Shown here piece by piece: positions 1 through 7,254 of a stretch of 10,832 nt of DNA. Made by a program: the position numbers and the translations under genes. Source of the DNA: Bacteroidales bacterium (GTDB lineage Bacteria; Bacteroidota; Bacteroidia; Bacteroidales; UBA932); NCBI GenBank assembly GCA_017551425.1, contig JAFZLQ010000071.1, positions 1-10,832 of the forward strand. The letters run 5' to 3'. Each line of letters starts with the position of its first letter. The first letter of the stretch is position 1. The notes under the pieces are model-generated. The model searched no databases and was not told where the DNA came from. It worked only from the letters and a program-made list of their open reading frames with translations.

Positions 1-627
1 GTACATCGGGTAGATGCACCACTTGTCTCCGGTACGGTGATGGTGTGCGTGCTTGATGCGGTAGAGTATGGGATCGCGGAAGAACATGTTGGGATGCGCC
101 ATGTCTATCTTGGCGCGGAGCACCTTCTCGCCGTCGGCGTACTTGCCGTCGCGCATCTCGCGGAAGATACGGAGGTTCTCCTCCACGCTGCGGTTCCTCC
201 AGGGGCTCTCGGTGCCGGGGGTCTCCACGGTGCCGCGGCCCTTGGAAATCTCTTCCTGGGTCTGGTCGTCGACGTAAGCGAGGCCGCGCTGGATCAGCTG
301 CTCCGCCCACTCGTAGAGCTGGTCGAAGTAATCCGATGCGTAGAGCTCCTTCTCCCACTGGAAGCCGAGCCACTTGATGTCTTCCTTGATGGAATCCACA
401 TACTCGGTGTCTTCCTTGGTGGGGTTGGTGTCGTCGTAGCGGAGATTCGTCTTGCCGCCGTATTTCTGTGCCAGGCCAAAGTTGATGCAGAGGCTCTTGG
501 CATGCCCCAGGTGCAGGTATCCGTTGGGCTCCGGAGGGAAGCGGGTAAGGATACTGTCCACCTTGCCGGTCTTGAGGTCGTTCTCGATTATCTCTTCGAG
601 AAAGTTGAGTTTGCGTTCTTCTTCCAC
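1..627 (-). CDS. glnS: Glutaminyl-tRNA synthetase, N-terminal part (cut by window edge)
   Basis: This gene charges tRNA-Gln with glutamine in the cytoplasm (class I aminoacyl-tRNA synthetase). The visible 209 residues begin [14 protein letters not shown] and carry the ATP-binding HIGH-type motif in [17 protein letters not shown] (about residues 29-45). The Rossmann-fold segments [35 protein letters not shown] and [14 protein letters not shown] follow. These match GlnRS rather than GluRS, notably the [12 protein letters not shown] segment. The KMSKS loop and the anticodon-binding beta-barrels lie beyond the window. The only usable start is GTG at 627-625. In the same frame the next codons upstream are GAC, ACA, CAT and ACG, and then TAA at 642-640, which is also the stop of yicC. 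The gene is the last visible member of a six-gene minus-strand operon. I see no Shine-Dalgarno sequence. Identity is near certain; the GTG start is inferred. Confidence 0.95.
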   Translation of the reverse strand, partial: MEEERKLNFLEEIIENDLKTGKVDSILTRFPPEPNGYLHLGHAKSLCINFGLAQKYGGKTNLRYDDTNPTKEDTEYVDSIKEDIKWLGFQWEKELYASDYFDQLYEWAEQLIQRGLAYVDDQTQEEISKGRGTVETPGTESPWRNRSVEENLRIFREMRDGKYADGEKVLRAKIDMAHPNMFFRDPILYRIKHAHHHRTGDKWCIYPMY

Positions 628-639
628 GTCTGTATGCGT

Positions 640-1527
640 TTAAAGTATGTTCATCGACTGTTCGCGTATCTTTTCCAGTTCGTCCTTCATGCGGACTACG
701 GCTTTCTGTATGCGTGCGTGATTGGCCTTGGAGCCCGTGGTGTTGATTTCCCGTCCCATTTCCTGGATGATGAAGCCGAGTTTCTTGCCCGGGTACTCCT
801 CCGAATCCATGGTGTCGAGGAAATAGCGGCAGTGCTGGCGCAGGCGGACTTTCTCTTCGTTGATGTCGTACTTCTCCAGATAGAAAATCATCTCCTGCTC
901 GAAGCGTTCCGCATCCATCCTTACGCCCAGGTCTTCAGCCGTTTTCTGAAGGCGCTCGCGTACGGTAACTATACGCTCGGCCTCGCAGCTCTCCACCTCG
1001 TCTTCCAGGGCGAGTATGGCGTCCACGCGGCTGCGGACGTCTTTATACAGGGCCTCGCCCTCGTGCCTGCGGTAGGCGACTATTGCCTCCAGGGCCTCGT
1101 CGAAGGCCTTTTCCACCTGCGGCCAGTTCTCGGGCGTGATGACGTCGCGCTTGGCTGTGTCGAGCACGTCGGGCATGCGCAGGAGGGTGGAGATGAGGCT
1201 GTTGGGCTCGTTGAGGGTAAGTTCGGAGGTTCCCACGCTGCGGGCGAGTTCCTCTATCTGGCGGTAGTAATCGAGCGCCAGTTCCCTGTTTATCAGGCGG
1301 GAGGAGGCGCCGGCGTTGGGCTCCCAGGTGAGGAAAACGTCTATAGTACCCCTCTGCAGACGGTCGGCCAGCTTCTTGCGGAGCGGCATCTCCTTGTCTT
1401 TGGGGAGAAGGGACGTCTTTATGGATATTTCCGCCGTCTTTCCGTTCACGGAGCGGATCTCCACAATGAGCTTTCCGTCCTTGAGCAGGACTTCCGCCCT
1501 GCCGTAACCGGTCATAGACTGTATCAT
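640..1527 (-). CDS. yicC: YicC family endoribonuclease / RNA-stability protein
   Basis: This is a 295-residue protein of the YicC family, which is known in E. coli to act in RNA turnover and described as an endoribonuclease. It is predicted to be cytoplasmic. The N-terminus MIQSMTGYGRAEV is the family hallmark. The C-terminal domain (DUF1732) ends in the conserved run EYPGKKLGFIIQEMGREIN, then TTGSKANHA and ELEKIREQSMNIL (about residues 240-295). The middle is charged and helical, probably a coiled coil. The length is normal for the family. The ATG start lies 1 nt after the TAG stop of the metallophosphatase gene, and its own TAA lies 12 nt before glnS. In many Bacteroidota yicC sits next to gmk (guanylate kinase); here no gmk is present and glnS follows instead. 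The function is inferred from family membership. Confidence 0.95.
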   Translation of the reverse strand: MIQSMTGYGRAEVLLKDGKLIVEIRSVNGKTAEISIKTSLLPKDKEMPLRKKLADRLQRGTIDVFLTWEPNAGASSRLINRELALDYYRQIEELARSVGTSELTLNEPNSLISTLLRMPDVLDTAKRDVITPENWPQVEKAFDEALEAIVAYRRHEGEALYKDVRSRVDAILALEDEVESCEAERIVTVRERLQKTAEDLGVRMDAERFEQEMIFYLEKYDINEEKVRLRQHCRYFLDTMDSEEYPGKKLGFIIQEMGREINTTGSKANHARIQKAVVRMKDELEKIREQSMNIL

Positions 1528-1528
1528 C

Positions 1529-2317
1529 CTACCAATACTTGACTATGCCCATTTCGAGGCCCCAGCAACCGTCCGTAATGATGGGGGTCATGTGGCCGTC
1601 GGGGTCTTCGGCATATCCGAAGCCATCGACGAAAGTATGGGTATGGCCTCCGATTACGAGGTCAACGCCCCTGATGAGGGCCGCATTGGCAATATCTTCC
1701 TCCCAGCCCTGGTGCGACAGGAGGATGATCATGTCGCAGTGCTCGGTATTGCGCAGGTATTCCGCCCAGCGGTTGGTCTCCTTGACGGGATCCAGCTGTG
1801 GGATGCGGGACGATATGGTCTTGGATACGCAGGTGCTGATGTCCGCCTCAAGGCCGATGACGCCTATCTTCATGCCTCCCCTCTCTACTATGGCATAAGG
1901 CTTTACGTACTCGCCGAGCTCGAAGGAGCTGAGGTCGAGGTTGCAGCAGACGACTGCGCAGTTGACGTCTTTCATGCGCGAGGTGAGGTCCTCTATGCCG
2001 TCGTCGAACTCATGGTTGCCGAGGGTGATGACGTCGTAGCCCATGGCGTTTATCATCTCCACCTCAAGGCGTCCGTGGAGTTCCGTGTAATAGGAAGTAC
2101 CCTGGTCGAAGTCTCCGGCATGCAGGAGGAGAACTTTGTCGCAGCCTTCCGCCTTGCGCACGGAATCCACGAATGCGGCCCTCTCTATGATGCCTCCGCG
2201 GCCGTCACGCAGGGGGTCGAGATGCGAATGGGTGTCGTTGGTGTGTACGATGACGAGCCTGGGCCCGCAGGCGCACAGCGCGGCGGCTGCCGCAAGAATT
2301 GCAAATATCCTTTTCAT
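1529..2317 (-). CDS. 5'-nucleotidase metallophosphatase domain, lipoprotein
   Basis: This is the metallophosphatase half of a UshA/NT5E-type 5'-nucleotidase and is expected to hydrolyse nucleotides or similar phosphoesters outside the inner membrane. From the ATG at 2317 it has 262 residues. A lipoprotein signal comes first: MKRIFAILAAAAALCAC, lipobox L14-C15-A16-C17. The dimetal motifs then appear in order: HTNDTHSH (D28, H30), GDFDQGT (68-74, D69), GNHEFDDG (100-107, N101 and H102), SHQGWEED (H202) and GGHTHTF (H225, H227). The family's C-terminal substrate-binding domain is missing and is encoded by the gene just upstream. I chose the ATG over the GTG at 2320 because the ATG overlaps the upstream TGA by one base (TGATG) and gives a cleaner signal peptide. 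The exact substrate is unknown. Confidence 0.93.
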   Translation of the reverse strand: MKRIFAILAAAAALCACGPRLVIVHTNDTHSHLDPLRDGRGGIIERAAFVDSVRKAEGCDKVLLLHAGDFDQGTSYYTELHGRLEVEMINAMGYDVITLGNHEFDDGIEDLTSRMKDVNCAVVCCNLDLSSFELGEYVKPYAIVERGGMKIGVIGLEADISTCVSKTISSRIPQLDPVKETNRWAEYLRNTEHCDMIILLSHQGWEEDIANAALIRGVDLVIGGHTHTFVDGFGYAEDPDGHMTPIITDGCWGLEMGIVKYW

Positions 2318-3138
2318 CACTTTACTATGACCCTCCCGTCGGTCTGGTATTCGATTGCCTTGCCTTCGGCGGTAAGCTGACGTATGTACCTTTCTATGGC
2401 CTGGCCGATTATGACGTCCGTTACTATGAGCTTGCTTGCGCCGTAACCCACGTGGATGTTGTCTCCGCCGTCAAGCAGGAAGTCCACGGTGGCTACGCCG
2501 TATTTCTTCTTGGGGTCTATGGGCTGGCCGCCGACCTCGACGCTCTCAAGTTTGTGGTCCGCGATGACCATCTTCACGCCGCTGACGCACTGGGGGCCGT
2601 ATTCGGCGATCTCGTTCATGAGGTGCATGAGGTTCTCGCCGCTGAGCTGCACCCAGCAGAGCTTGTTGTTGAAGGGGAACATGGAGCGGATGTCGTCCAG
2701 GAGCACGTCTCCTTCGGGCATGTCCACGCGTATGCCGCCGAAGTTGGTGACGGCCACGTCGGTCTGGAGTCCCGTGATGCGAGCGGTCTCTTCACGGATG
2801 AAATCGACCACGAAGTTGCTGAGTTCCGATTCCGGAGCGGCCTTTGTCATGAAGCGGGTGGAGAACGCGATAACCTCCTTGACCTCGGCCAGTGCGGGCT
2901 GGGCGCAGATGAGGGCGGTTGCCACCGCGGGCGTGACGCCGTCTGTGAACACATGGCCGTTGGGGGCCACGTACGAACCGTCTTCGGCGATGGTGCCGAG
3001 CGCCTGGGGGACGTTGTCCGCAGATGGCGCCGTGACTCCCGTCAGGCGGCCGTTAATGGCTGACTTCTCCCATGTGAAGCCGCTCTTGCAGGACGCCAGC
3101 ACCGAAAGGGCGATGAGGATGAATGCAAGCTTTTTCAT
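2317..3138 (-). CDS. 5'-nucleotidase C-terminal (substrate-binding) domain, lipoprotein
   Basis: This 273-residue lipoprotein contains only the 5'-nucleotidase C-terminal domain, the part that binds the nucleoside and positions the substrate for the metal site. The signal is MKKLAFILIALSVLASC with lipobox L14-A15-S16-C17. Family motifs are VTNFGGIRVDMPEGDV (the NGGGIR-like loop), DIRSMFPFNNKL, LSGENL and FLLDGGDNI. There are no metallophosphatase motifs, so alone it should be catalytically inert. The next gene encodes the missing catalytic half, also as a lipoprotein, and the two coding regions overlap by one base. They probably act as a two-subunit enzyme on the same membrane face. The gene order is C-domain first, the reverse of the domain order in single-chain enzymes. 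The ATG lies 1 nt after the permease stop. Confidence 0.92.
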   Translation of the reverse strand: MKKLAFILIALSVLASCKSGFTWEKSAINGRLTGVTAPSADNVPQALGTIAEDGSYVAPNGHVFTDGVTPAVATALICAQPALAEVKEVIAFSTRFMTKAAPESELSNFVVDFIREETARITGLQTDVAVTNFGGIRVDMPEGDVLLDDIRSMFPFNNKLCWVQLSGENLMHLMNEIAEYGPQCVSGVKMVIADHKLESVEVGGQPIDPKKKYGVATVDFLLDGGDNIHVGYGASKLIVTDVIIGQAIERYIRQLTAEGKAIEYQTDGRVIVK

Positions 3139-3139
3139 A

Positions 3140-4498
3140 TTATTTCTGTTTGAACCAATTCCAGAGGTCTTTCCATGTGGATTTCTTGCCGAACATCAGG
3201 ATGCCGACCTTGTAGATCTTTGCCGACGCCCAGGCGAACAGGGCCACGGTCACTACGAGCAGGGCCACTGAAACGGCTATCTGCCAGAACGGGACGCCGA
3301 ACGGCAGGCGGGCCAGCATCACGATGGGCGAGGTGAAAGGTATCATGGAGCCCCACAGCACGATGGCGCTGTCCGGGGCCTTGAATGCATAGAATGCGAT
3401 GAAGAAGCCCAGCAGCAGCGGTACCGTGAGGGGCAGCTGGAGCTGGCTGGAATCGCCCTCGTTCTCTACGGCCGAGCCTATGGCGGCGAACATCGACGCA
3501 TAGAGCATGTATCCGAAGATGAAGAAGATGACGAAGCACACCAGGATGGTGACTATGGGCAGGTTCTGGATTGTGGAAACGATGACGGAAAGGCCGTCGG
3601 GGTCTGACAGGGCCTCGGTCGCAGCCTCCATCTGCTCGGCGGAAACGCCGTTGATGCCCGTGACGATCTCCGTTGCGTTGCCGCCGCCACCGAGCAGCTT
3701 GGGCCCGCCGACAAGACCCACGACGCCGATTATGGCCACCGTGAGGACTATCCACAGGAAGAACTGGGTGAGGGCCACGAGGGCGACGCCGATAATCTTG
3801 CCGAACATGAGCTCGGTTGCCTTGACGGAGCTCACCAGCACCTCCACCACGCGGCTCGACTTCTCTTCAATGACGGAAGACATGACCATGGCGCCGAAGA
3901 TGGTGATGAACATGTAGATTATCATGCCGAGTATCATGGAGACGGCCATATAGACGCCGGACTCGGATATCTTCTCCTCCCCTGCCTCGCTGATGGTGTA
4001 GGACTTGAGCCTGACGTGGGTCTTGACGTCACGCATTATCTCCTTGAGGTTCTCCACCCCGTACTGATCTATGCGCCATGCCTCCACAGCGTTGTCCAGC
4101 TTGGAATTGATGTTTCCGCTGAGATCCACGCCCAGGGGCTTGACGGAATAGATGTCGGCCGTTACGGTGCGGCCTTCCGTGTCCAGGTCTGACACAAGCA
4201 GCAGGGCGTCGTAGCCGAGGGCCGCCAGGGATGTCTTGACCTCCTCGGGGTCTTTGTCCGCCAGCACGGAGTATGTTGCGGTCTCTGAATCCTCCAGGGT
4301 GGGGGCCACGAGGCCGGAACGGTCTATGACCGCTATGCTCTTGGAGCTTTCCTTGGTGCCCAGCATGATGAGGGTGGGCAGCATGCACAGGGCGGCGAAG
4401 AGTATGGGCACGAGGAAGGTAGTGACCAGGAAGCTCTTCTTCTTTACCTTGTTGAGGTATTCCCTGCTGATGATTATTCCGGTAGTATGGAGGTTCAT
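3140..4498 (-). CDS. ABC-2 type exporter permease, NatB-like
   Basis: This is the membrane subunit (452 residues) of an ABC-2 type exporter, pairing with the ATPase encoded just upstream. It has the family layout. There is one N-terminal membrane helix (about 22-46) after a short cytoplasmic start with REYLNKVKKKSF. A large extracytoplasmic domain follows (about 47-180). A C-terminal block of five or six helices comes last (about 182-206, 230-262, 310-335, 355-375, 385-400 and 405-425). After the second helix comes the cytoplasmic motif IEEKSSRVVEVLVSSVKA (210-227), typical of NatB-like permeases. The AVENEGDSSQLQLP segment before a late helix is also typical. The start codon overlaps the ATPase stop as ATGA, a sign of translational coupling. 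B. subtilis NatAB exports sodium; the cargo here cannot be read from sequence. Helix limits are estimated by eye. Confidence 0.92.
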   Translation of the reverse strand: MNLHTTGIIISREYLNKVKKKSFLVTTFLVPILFAALCMLPTLIMLGTKESSKSIAVIDRSGLVAPTLEDSETATYSVLADKDPEEVKTSLAALGYDALLLVSDLDTEGRTVTADIYSVKPLGVDLSGNINSKLDNAVEAWRIDQYGVENLKEIMRDVKTHVRLKSYTISEAGEEKISESGVYMAVSMILGMIIYMFITIFGAMVMSSVIEEKSSRVVEVLVSSVKATELMFGKIIGVALVALTQFFLWIVLTVAIIGVVGLVGGPKLLGGGGNATEIVTGINGVSAEQMEAATEALSDPDGLSVIVSTIQNLPIVTILVCFVIFFIFGYMLYASMFAAIGSAVENEGDSSQLQLPLTVPLLLGFFIAFYAFKAPDSAIVLWGSMIPFTSPIVMLARLPFGVPFWQIAVSVALLVVTVALFAWASAKIYKVGILMFGKKSTWKDLWNWFKQK

Positions 4499-5349
4499 TG
4501 CTGTTCTGTTACGAGTTTGATGAAAATGTCGTTCATGCGGGGCATGAGTTCCTTGTAGGAATTGATTGTCACGCCCTTGGAGATGTATGCCTGAAGGGTG
4601 GAAGCGCCGTCCGTCTCACGCGGGAGAACCTCGGTGTGACGGCCGGAGGCGTCTGTATAGACGAGCTCGACGTTGTTGTTGCCGTACTCGCGGCGTATCT
4701 GGGCGACTCCGCCGGTGATCACCAGGCGGGCCTTGTTGATGAGGGCGATGTTGTCGCAAAGCTCCTCGACGGATTCCATGTTGTGGGTGGAGAGGATGAT
4801 GGTGGCGCCCTCTTCCTTGAGCCGGAGTATCTCCTGGCGGATGAGCTCTGCGTTCACGGGATCGAAGCCCGAGAAGGGCTCGTCGAGTATCATGAGCGAG
4901 GGCTTGTGTACGACCGTGGTGATGAACTGGAGCTTCTGGGCCATGCCCTTGGAGAGCTCTTCCACTTTCTTGTCCCACCAGTCCTGTATGCCGAAGCGCA
5001 GGAACCATTCCTTGAGGGCCTTGCGGGCGTCCGCGGAACTCATACCCTTGAGGCGGGCGAGGTACATGGCCTGGTCACCTACTTTCATCTTGCGGTACAG
5101 GCCGCGCTCTTCGGGCATGTAACCTATCTTTTCCACGTCACGCTGGGTGATGGGACGGCCGTTGAACAGTATCTCCCCGGAATTGGGGATGGTAATTCGG
5201 TTGATAATCCTGATTAATGTGGTCTTGCCGGCGCCGTTGGGACCCAGCAGGCCGAAGATCTGTCCTTCCGGAATCTCGAGGCTGACGTGGTCGAGCGCCA
5301 CTTTTTCCCCGAAACTCTTGCAGACTTCCTTTGATTCTATTATTGCCAT
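4495..5349 (-). CDS. ABC exporter ATP-binding protein, NatA-like
   Basis: This 284-residue cytoplasmic ATPase powers the adjacent permease. All nucleotide-binding motifs are present: Walker A GPNGAGKTT (36-44), a Q-loop region YMPEERGLY with glutamate (77-85) as is usual in this family, signature LSKGMAQ (132-138), Walker B LMILDEP (152-158), D-loop SGFDP and switch histidine H189 in STHNM. The last about 70 residues form the extra C-terminal domain seen in NatA-type ATPases (DUF4162-like). This is the first gene of the six-gene minus-strand operon. A consensus Bacteroidota -7 box lies 22 nt upstream of its ATG, so it is probably transcribed from the gap it shares with the divergent peptidase gene. 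Identity is firm; the substrate is unknown. Confidence 0.95.
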   Translation of the reverse strand: MAIIESKEVCKSFGEKVALDHVSLEIPEGQIFGLLGPNGAGKTTLIRIINRITIPNSGEILFNGRPITQRDVEKIGYMPEERGLYRKMKVGDQAMYLARLKGMSSADARKALKEWFLRFGIQDWWDKKVEELSKGMAQKLQFITTVVHKPSLMILDEPFSGFDPVNAELIRQEILRLKEEGATIILSTHNMESVEELCDNIALINKARLVITGGVAQIRREYGNNNVELVYTDASGRHTEVLPRETDGASTLQAYISKGVTINSYKELMPRMNDIFIKLVTEQQ

Positions 5350-5352
5350 CGT

Positions 5353-5379
5353 ATATTATTATAATATCTTTCAAAGATA
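5353..5379. repeat. Two overlapping AT-rich palindromes in the natA leader/promoter
   Basis: Two perfect odd-length palindromes sit back to back. One is ATATTAT-T-ATAATAT at 5353-5367 and the other is TATCTTT-C-AAAGATA at 5365-5379, and they share three bases. The second covers the minus-strand -7 box of the ABC operon. The first falls between that box and the natA start codon. They could be a regulator's operator or a small leader hairpin, but AT-rich gaps produce such symmetry by chance fairly often. Confidence 0.4.
5372..5379 (-). promoter_or_regulatory. Candidate -7 promoter element for the ABC/nucleotidase/yicC/glnS operon
   Basis: Read on the minus strand, TATCTTTG is a perfect match to the Bacteroidota primary sigma factor -7 element TAnnTTTG. 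It ends 22 nt before the natA ATG, giving an expected leader of roughly 15-18 nt. I see no good -33 TTTG at the expected spacing. It is placed in the only gap ahead of the operon. Confidence 0.55.
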
Positions 5380-5401
5380 AGTATTTTTGGCGAAATATCG
5401 T

Positions 5402-5409
5402 TACTTTTG
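5402..5409 (+). promoter_or_regulatory. Candidate -7 promoter element for the DPP IV-like peptidase
   Basis: TACTTTTG matches TAnnTTTG exactly and ends only 5 nt before the ATG at 5415. If it is used, transcription would begin at or beside the start codon, giving a leaderless or nearly leaderless mRNA. No clear -33 TTTG is present at the usual 19-21 nt spacing. Confidence 0.5.
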
Positions 5410-5414
5410 TGGTG

Positions 5415-7250
5415 ATGAAAAGGATAGTATTTGCAATTTGCCTGCTGCTGGCGGTTTCCGCCGGCGCACAGAATCTGACGGAGGAGATGAACGTGACTCC
5501 TTCCCCCGACTCCGTATGGGTGGCGTTTACAAAGGGTAACGACCTGTATGTCAGGCACCTTGAGACAGAATCCCAGTTACAGTGCACCGGCGACGGAAGC
5601 GAGCTTATACTCAACGGCTACGCATCCTGGGTTTACTACGAGGAAATCTTCGGCCGTCCTTCCAGGTACCGCGCCTTCTGGTGGGCACCGGATTCCCGGC
5701 ACATAGTGTTCTACCGCTTCGACAACGGCAAGGTGCCCATGTTCCCCATATACTCCCCCTTCGGGCAGGACGGGCGCCTGTCGCTCACGCGCTATCCCAA
5801 GGCGGGCGAGCCCAATCCCCCCGTGAAGATAGGCATAGCCGACGTATTCAACGGAGAGGTACTGTGGGTTGATTTTCCCGAGGATGAAGAGTATTATTAC
5901 GGAACGCCCTTCTGGGACGCAATCGGCGGCGAAGTCTTCATAAGCCGCATGCCCCGCAGGCAGAACAGGCTCGAAGTGTTTGCCGTAAGGGCCGGGGACG
6001 GAAGGATCAGGCCTGTGTATTCCGAGAGCTATCCTACCTGGGTCACATGGATAGAAGGCATGCTGTTCACGGACAAGGGACTGTTCATGGCGCGCAACTT
6101 CGAAAGCGGCTGGGAGCAGATCTATTTCCTGGGCTACGACGGCAGCCTCAAGCGCCTGACAGACGGCCCCAACTGGGATATCAGCCTGCTGAAATACGAC
6201 AGCAAAAAGGGCAATCTGTGGTTCACCGCAAAGCGCGACTCCCGTATCCACAACACCCTTTACAGGATGGACAGGAAAGGGCGCATCTACACCCTTACAG
6301 ACCCCGGTCTGTTCGTCACCGGAGTGAAGATTTCAGACGACTTCAAGACCTTCGAAGCCCGCGTTTCCAATGCCCGTACGCCATGGACGGAAATCAGCGG
6401 CAACGCACTGAAAGTCAATAATTTCCCCGCAGTCGAGCCAAACACCGGCGATGGCCCCGTACCGGACATAGTAACCATACGGAACGACGGTTACGAGCTC
6501 TACGGCCTGATGAGCGCCCCGCGCGGATTCGACCCTTCCAAGAAGTACCCCGTGGTGATGCAGCTTTACGGCGGCCCTGGTTCCCCTTACGTACGCGACA
6601 TGTGGCGCAACCGCGACGCCCAGGATTTCTGGTGCTGGGAGAACGGAATAATATACATAGTCGTGGATCCGCGCTCCTCCGGAGAAAACGGGCGGGCAGG
6701 CATGGACGAGGCGTTCGGCCGGATGACGGTACCCGAACTGGGCGATTATATCGCCTGGGCAAAATGGCTTCAGTCACTGCCTTACGTGGACGGTTCCCGC
6801 ATAGGCGTAGAAGGCTTTTCCTTTGGCGGCACCACCACTTCGATGCTGGTCCTGCGCTATCCGGAATACTTCTGCTGCGGCGTTGCCGGAGGCGGCGTTT
6901 ACGACTGGAAACTGTACGACACGCACTACACCGAGCGCTTCATGGACACGCCCCAGGCAAACCCCGGCGGCTATGCAGAGGCATCGGTCCTCACATGGGT
7001 AGAAGGATGCGCGCTGCGTGAGCGCAAGGGGCTTCATAACGAAATGCCGGCGCTCAAGCTTACGCATGGCACCGGCGACGACAACGTCCACTTCCAGAAC
7101 ACTTTACAGCTGATAGACGCCCTCCAGAGAGCCGGCATCCAGTTCGAGCTGATGATATACCCCGACGGCATGCACGGATACCGGGGCTTCCAGCATGAGC
7201 ACGACGCGGCCAACGACCATCTGTTCTGGTCGAAGCACCTGCTGAACTAG
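5415..7250 (+). CDS. Dipeptidyl-peptidase IV-like S9 serine peptidase, secreted, short N-terminal propeller
   Basis: This is a secreted prolyl-type aminodipeptidase expected to release X-Pro or X-Ala dipeptides from peptides in the periplasm. The start at 5415 gives 611 residues and a good Sec signal peptide, MKRIVFAICLLLAVSAGAQ, with cleavage likely before Q19. The beta-propeller carries SWVYYEEIFGR with the Glu-Glu pair (E76-E77) that binds the substrate N-terminus in DPP IV, then FWWAPDS. The C-terminal alpha/beta-hydrolase domain has YGGPGSPY (oxyanion tyrosine), nucleophile S469 in GFSFGG, D555 in HGTGDDNVHFQ and H587 in YPDGMHG. The Asp-His spacing equals that of human DPP IV. The protein is about 100 residues shorter than typical DPP IV (P. 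gingivalis about 720), with the deficit before the Glu-Glu pair. The stop lies 4 nt from the stop of the convergent nitroreductase gene. Confidence 0.93.
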   Translation: MKRIVFAICLLLAVSAGAQNLTEEMNVTPSPDSVWVAFTKGNDLYVRHLETESQLQCTGDGSELILNGYASWVYYEEIFGRPSRYRAFWWAPDSRHIVFYRFDNGKVPMFPIYSPFGQDGRLSLTRYPKAGEPNPPVKIGIADVFNGEVLWVDFPEDEEYYYGTPFWDAIGGEVFISRMPRRQNRLEVFAVRAGDGRIRPVYSESYPTWVTWIEGMLFTDKGLFMARNFESGWEQIYFLGYDGSLKRLTDGPNWDISLLKYDSKKGNLWFTAKRDSRIHNTLYRMDRKGRIYTLTDPGLFVTGVKISDDFKTFEARVSNARTPWTEISGNALKVNNFPAVEPNTGDGPVPDIVTIRNDGYELYGLMSAPRGFDPSKKYPVVMQLYGGPGSPYVRDMWRNRDAQDFWCWENGIIYIVVDPRSSGENGRAGMDEAFGRMTVPELGDYIAWAKWLQSLPYVDGSRIGVEGFSFGGTTTSMLVLRYPEYFCCGVAGGGVYDWKLYDTHYTERFMDTPQANPGGYAEASVLTWVEGCALRERKGLHNEMPALKLTHGTGDDNVHFQNTLQLIDALQRAGIQFELMIYPDGMHGYRGFQHEHDAANDHLFWSKHLLN

Positions 7251-7254
7251 CGGA

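Noticed and set aside
37..1542. 501-codon open frame on the plus strand across glnS and yicC
   Set aside because: It lies entirely antisense to two firmly identified genes, has no recognisable domain, and is explained by GC-rich third codon positions leaving few antisense stops.
2299..3063. Plus-strand open frame antisense to the 5'-nucleotidase C-domain gene
   Set aside because: It shows no family motif and is a mirror of a real gene with signal peptide and conserved loops.
3135..3755. 206-codon minus-strand open frame inside the permease gene in another frame
   Set aside because: It is arginine/histidine-rich translation of a shifted frame, typical of high-GC shadows.
4498..5217. 239-codon plus-strand open frame antisense to the ABC ATPase
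   Set aside because: The opposite strand has every ABC ATPase motif; the antisense product is a hydrophobic/acidic shadow with no motif.
5331..5414. Upstream extension of the peptidase from an earlier ATG
   Set aside because: It would run through the divergent promoter and overlap the natA start, and would bury the clear signal peptide beginning at 5415.
7251..7254. Terminator between the convergent peptidase and nitroreductase genes
   Set aside because: Only 4 nt separate the stops, and I see no hairpin with a T-run across the junction.
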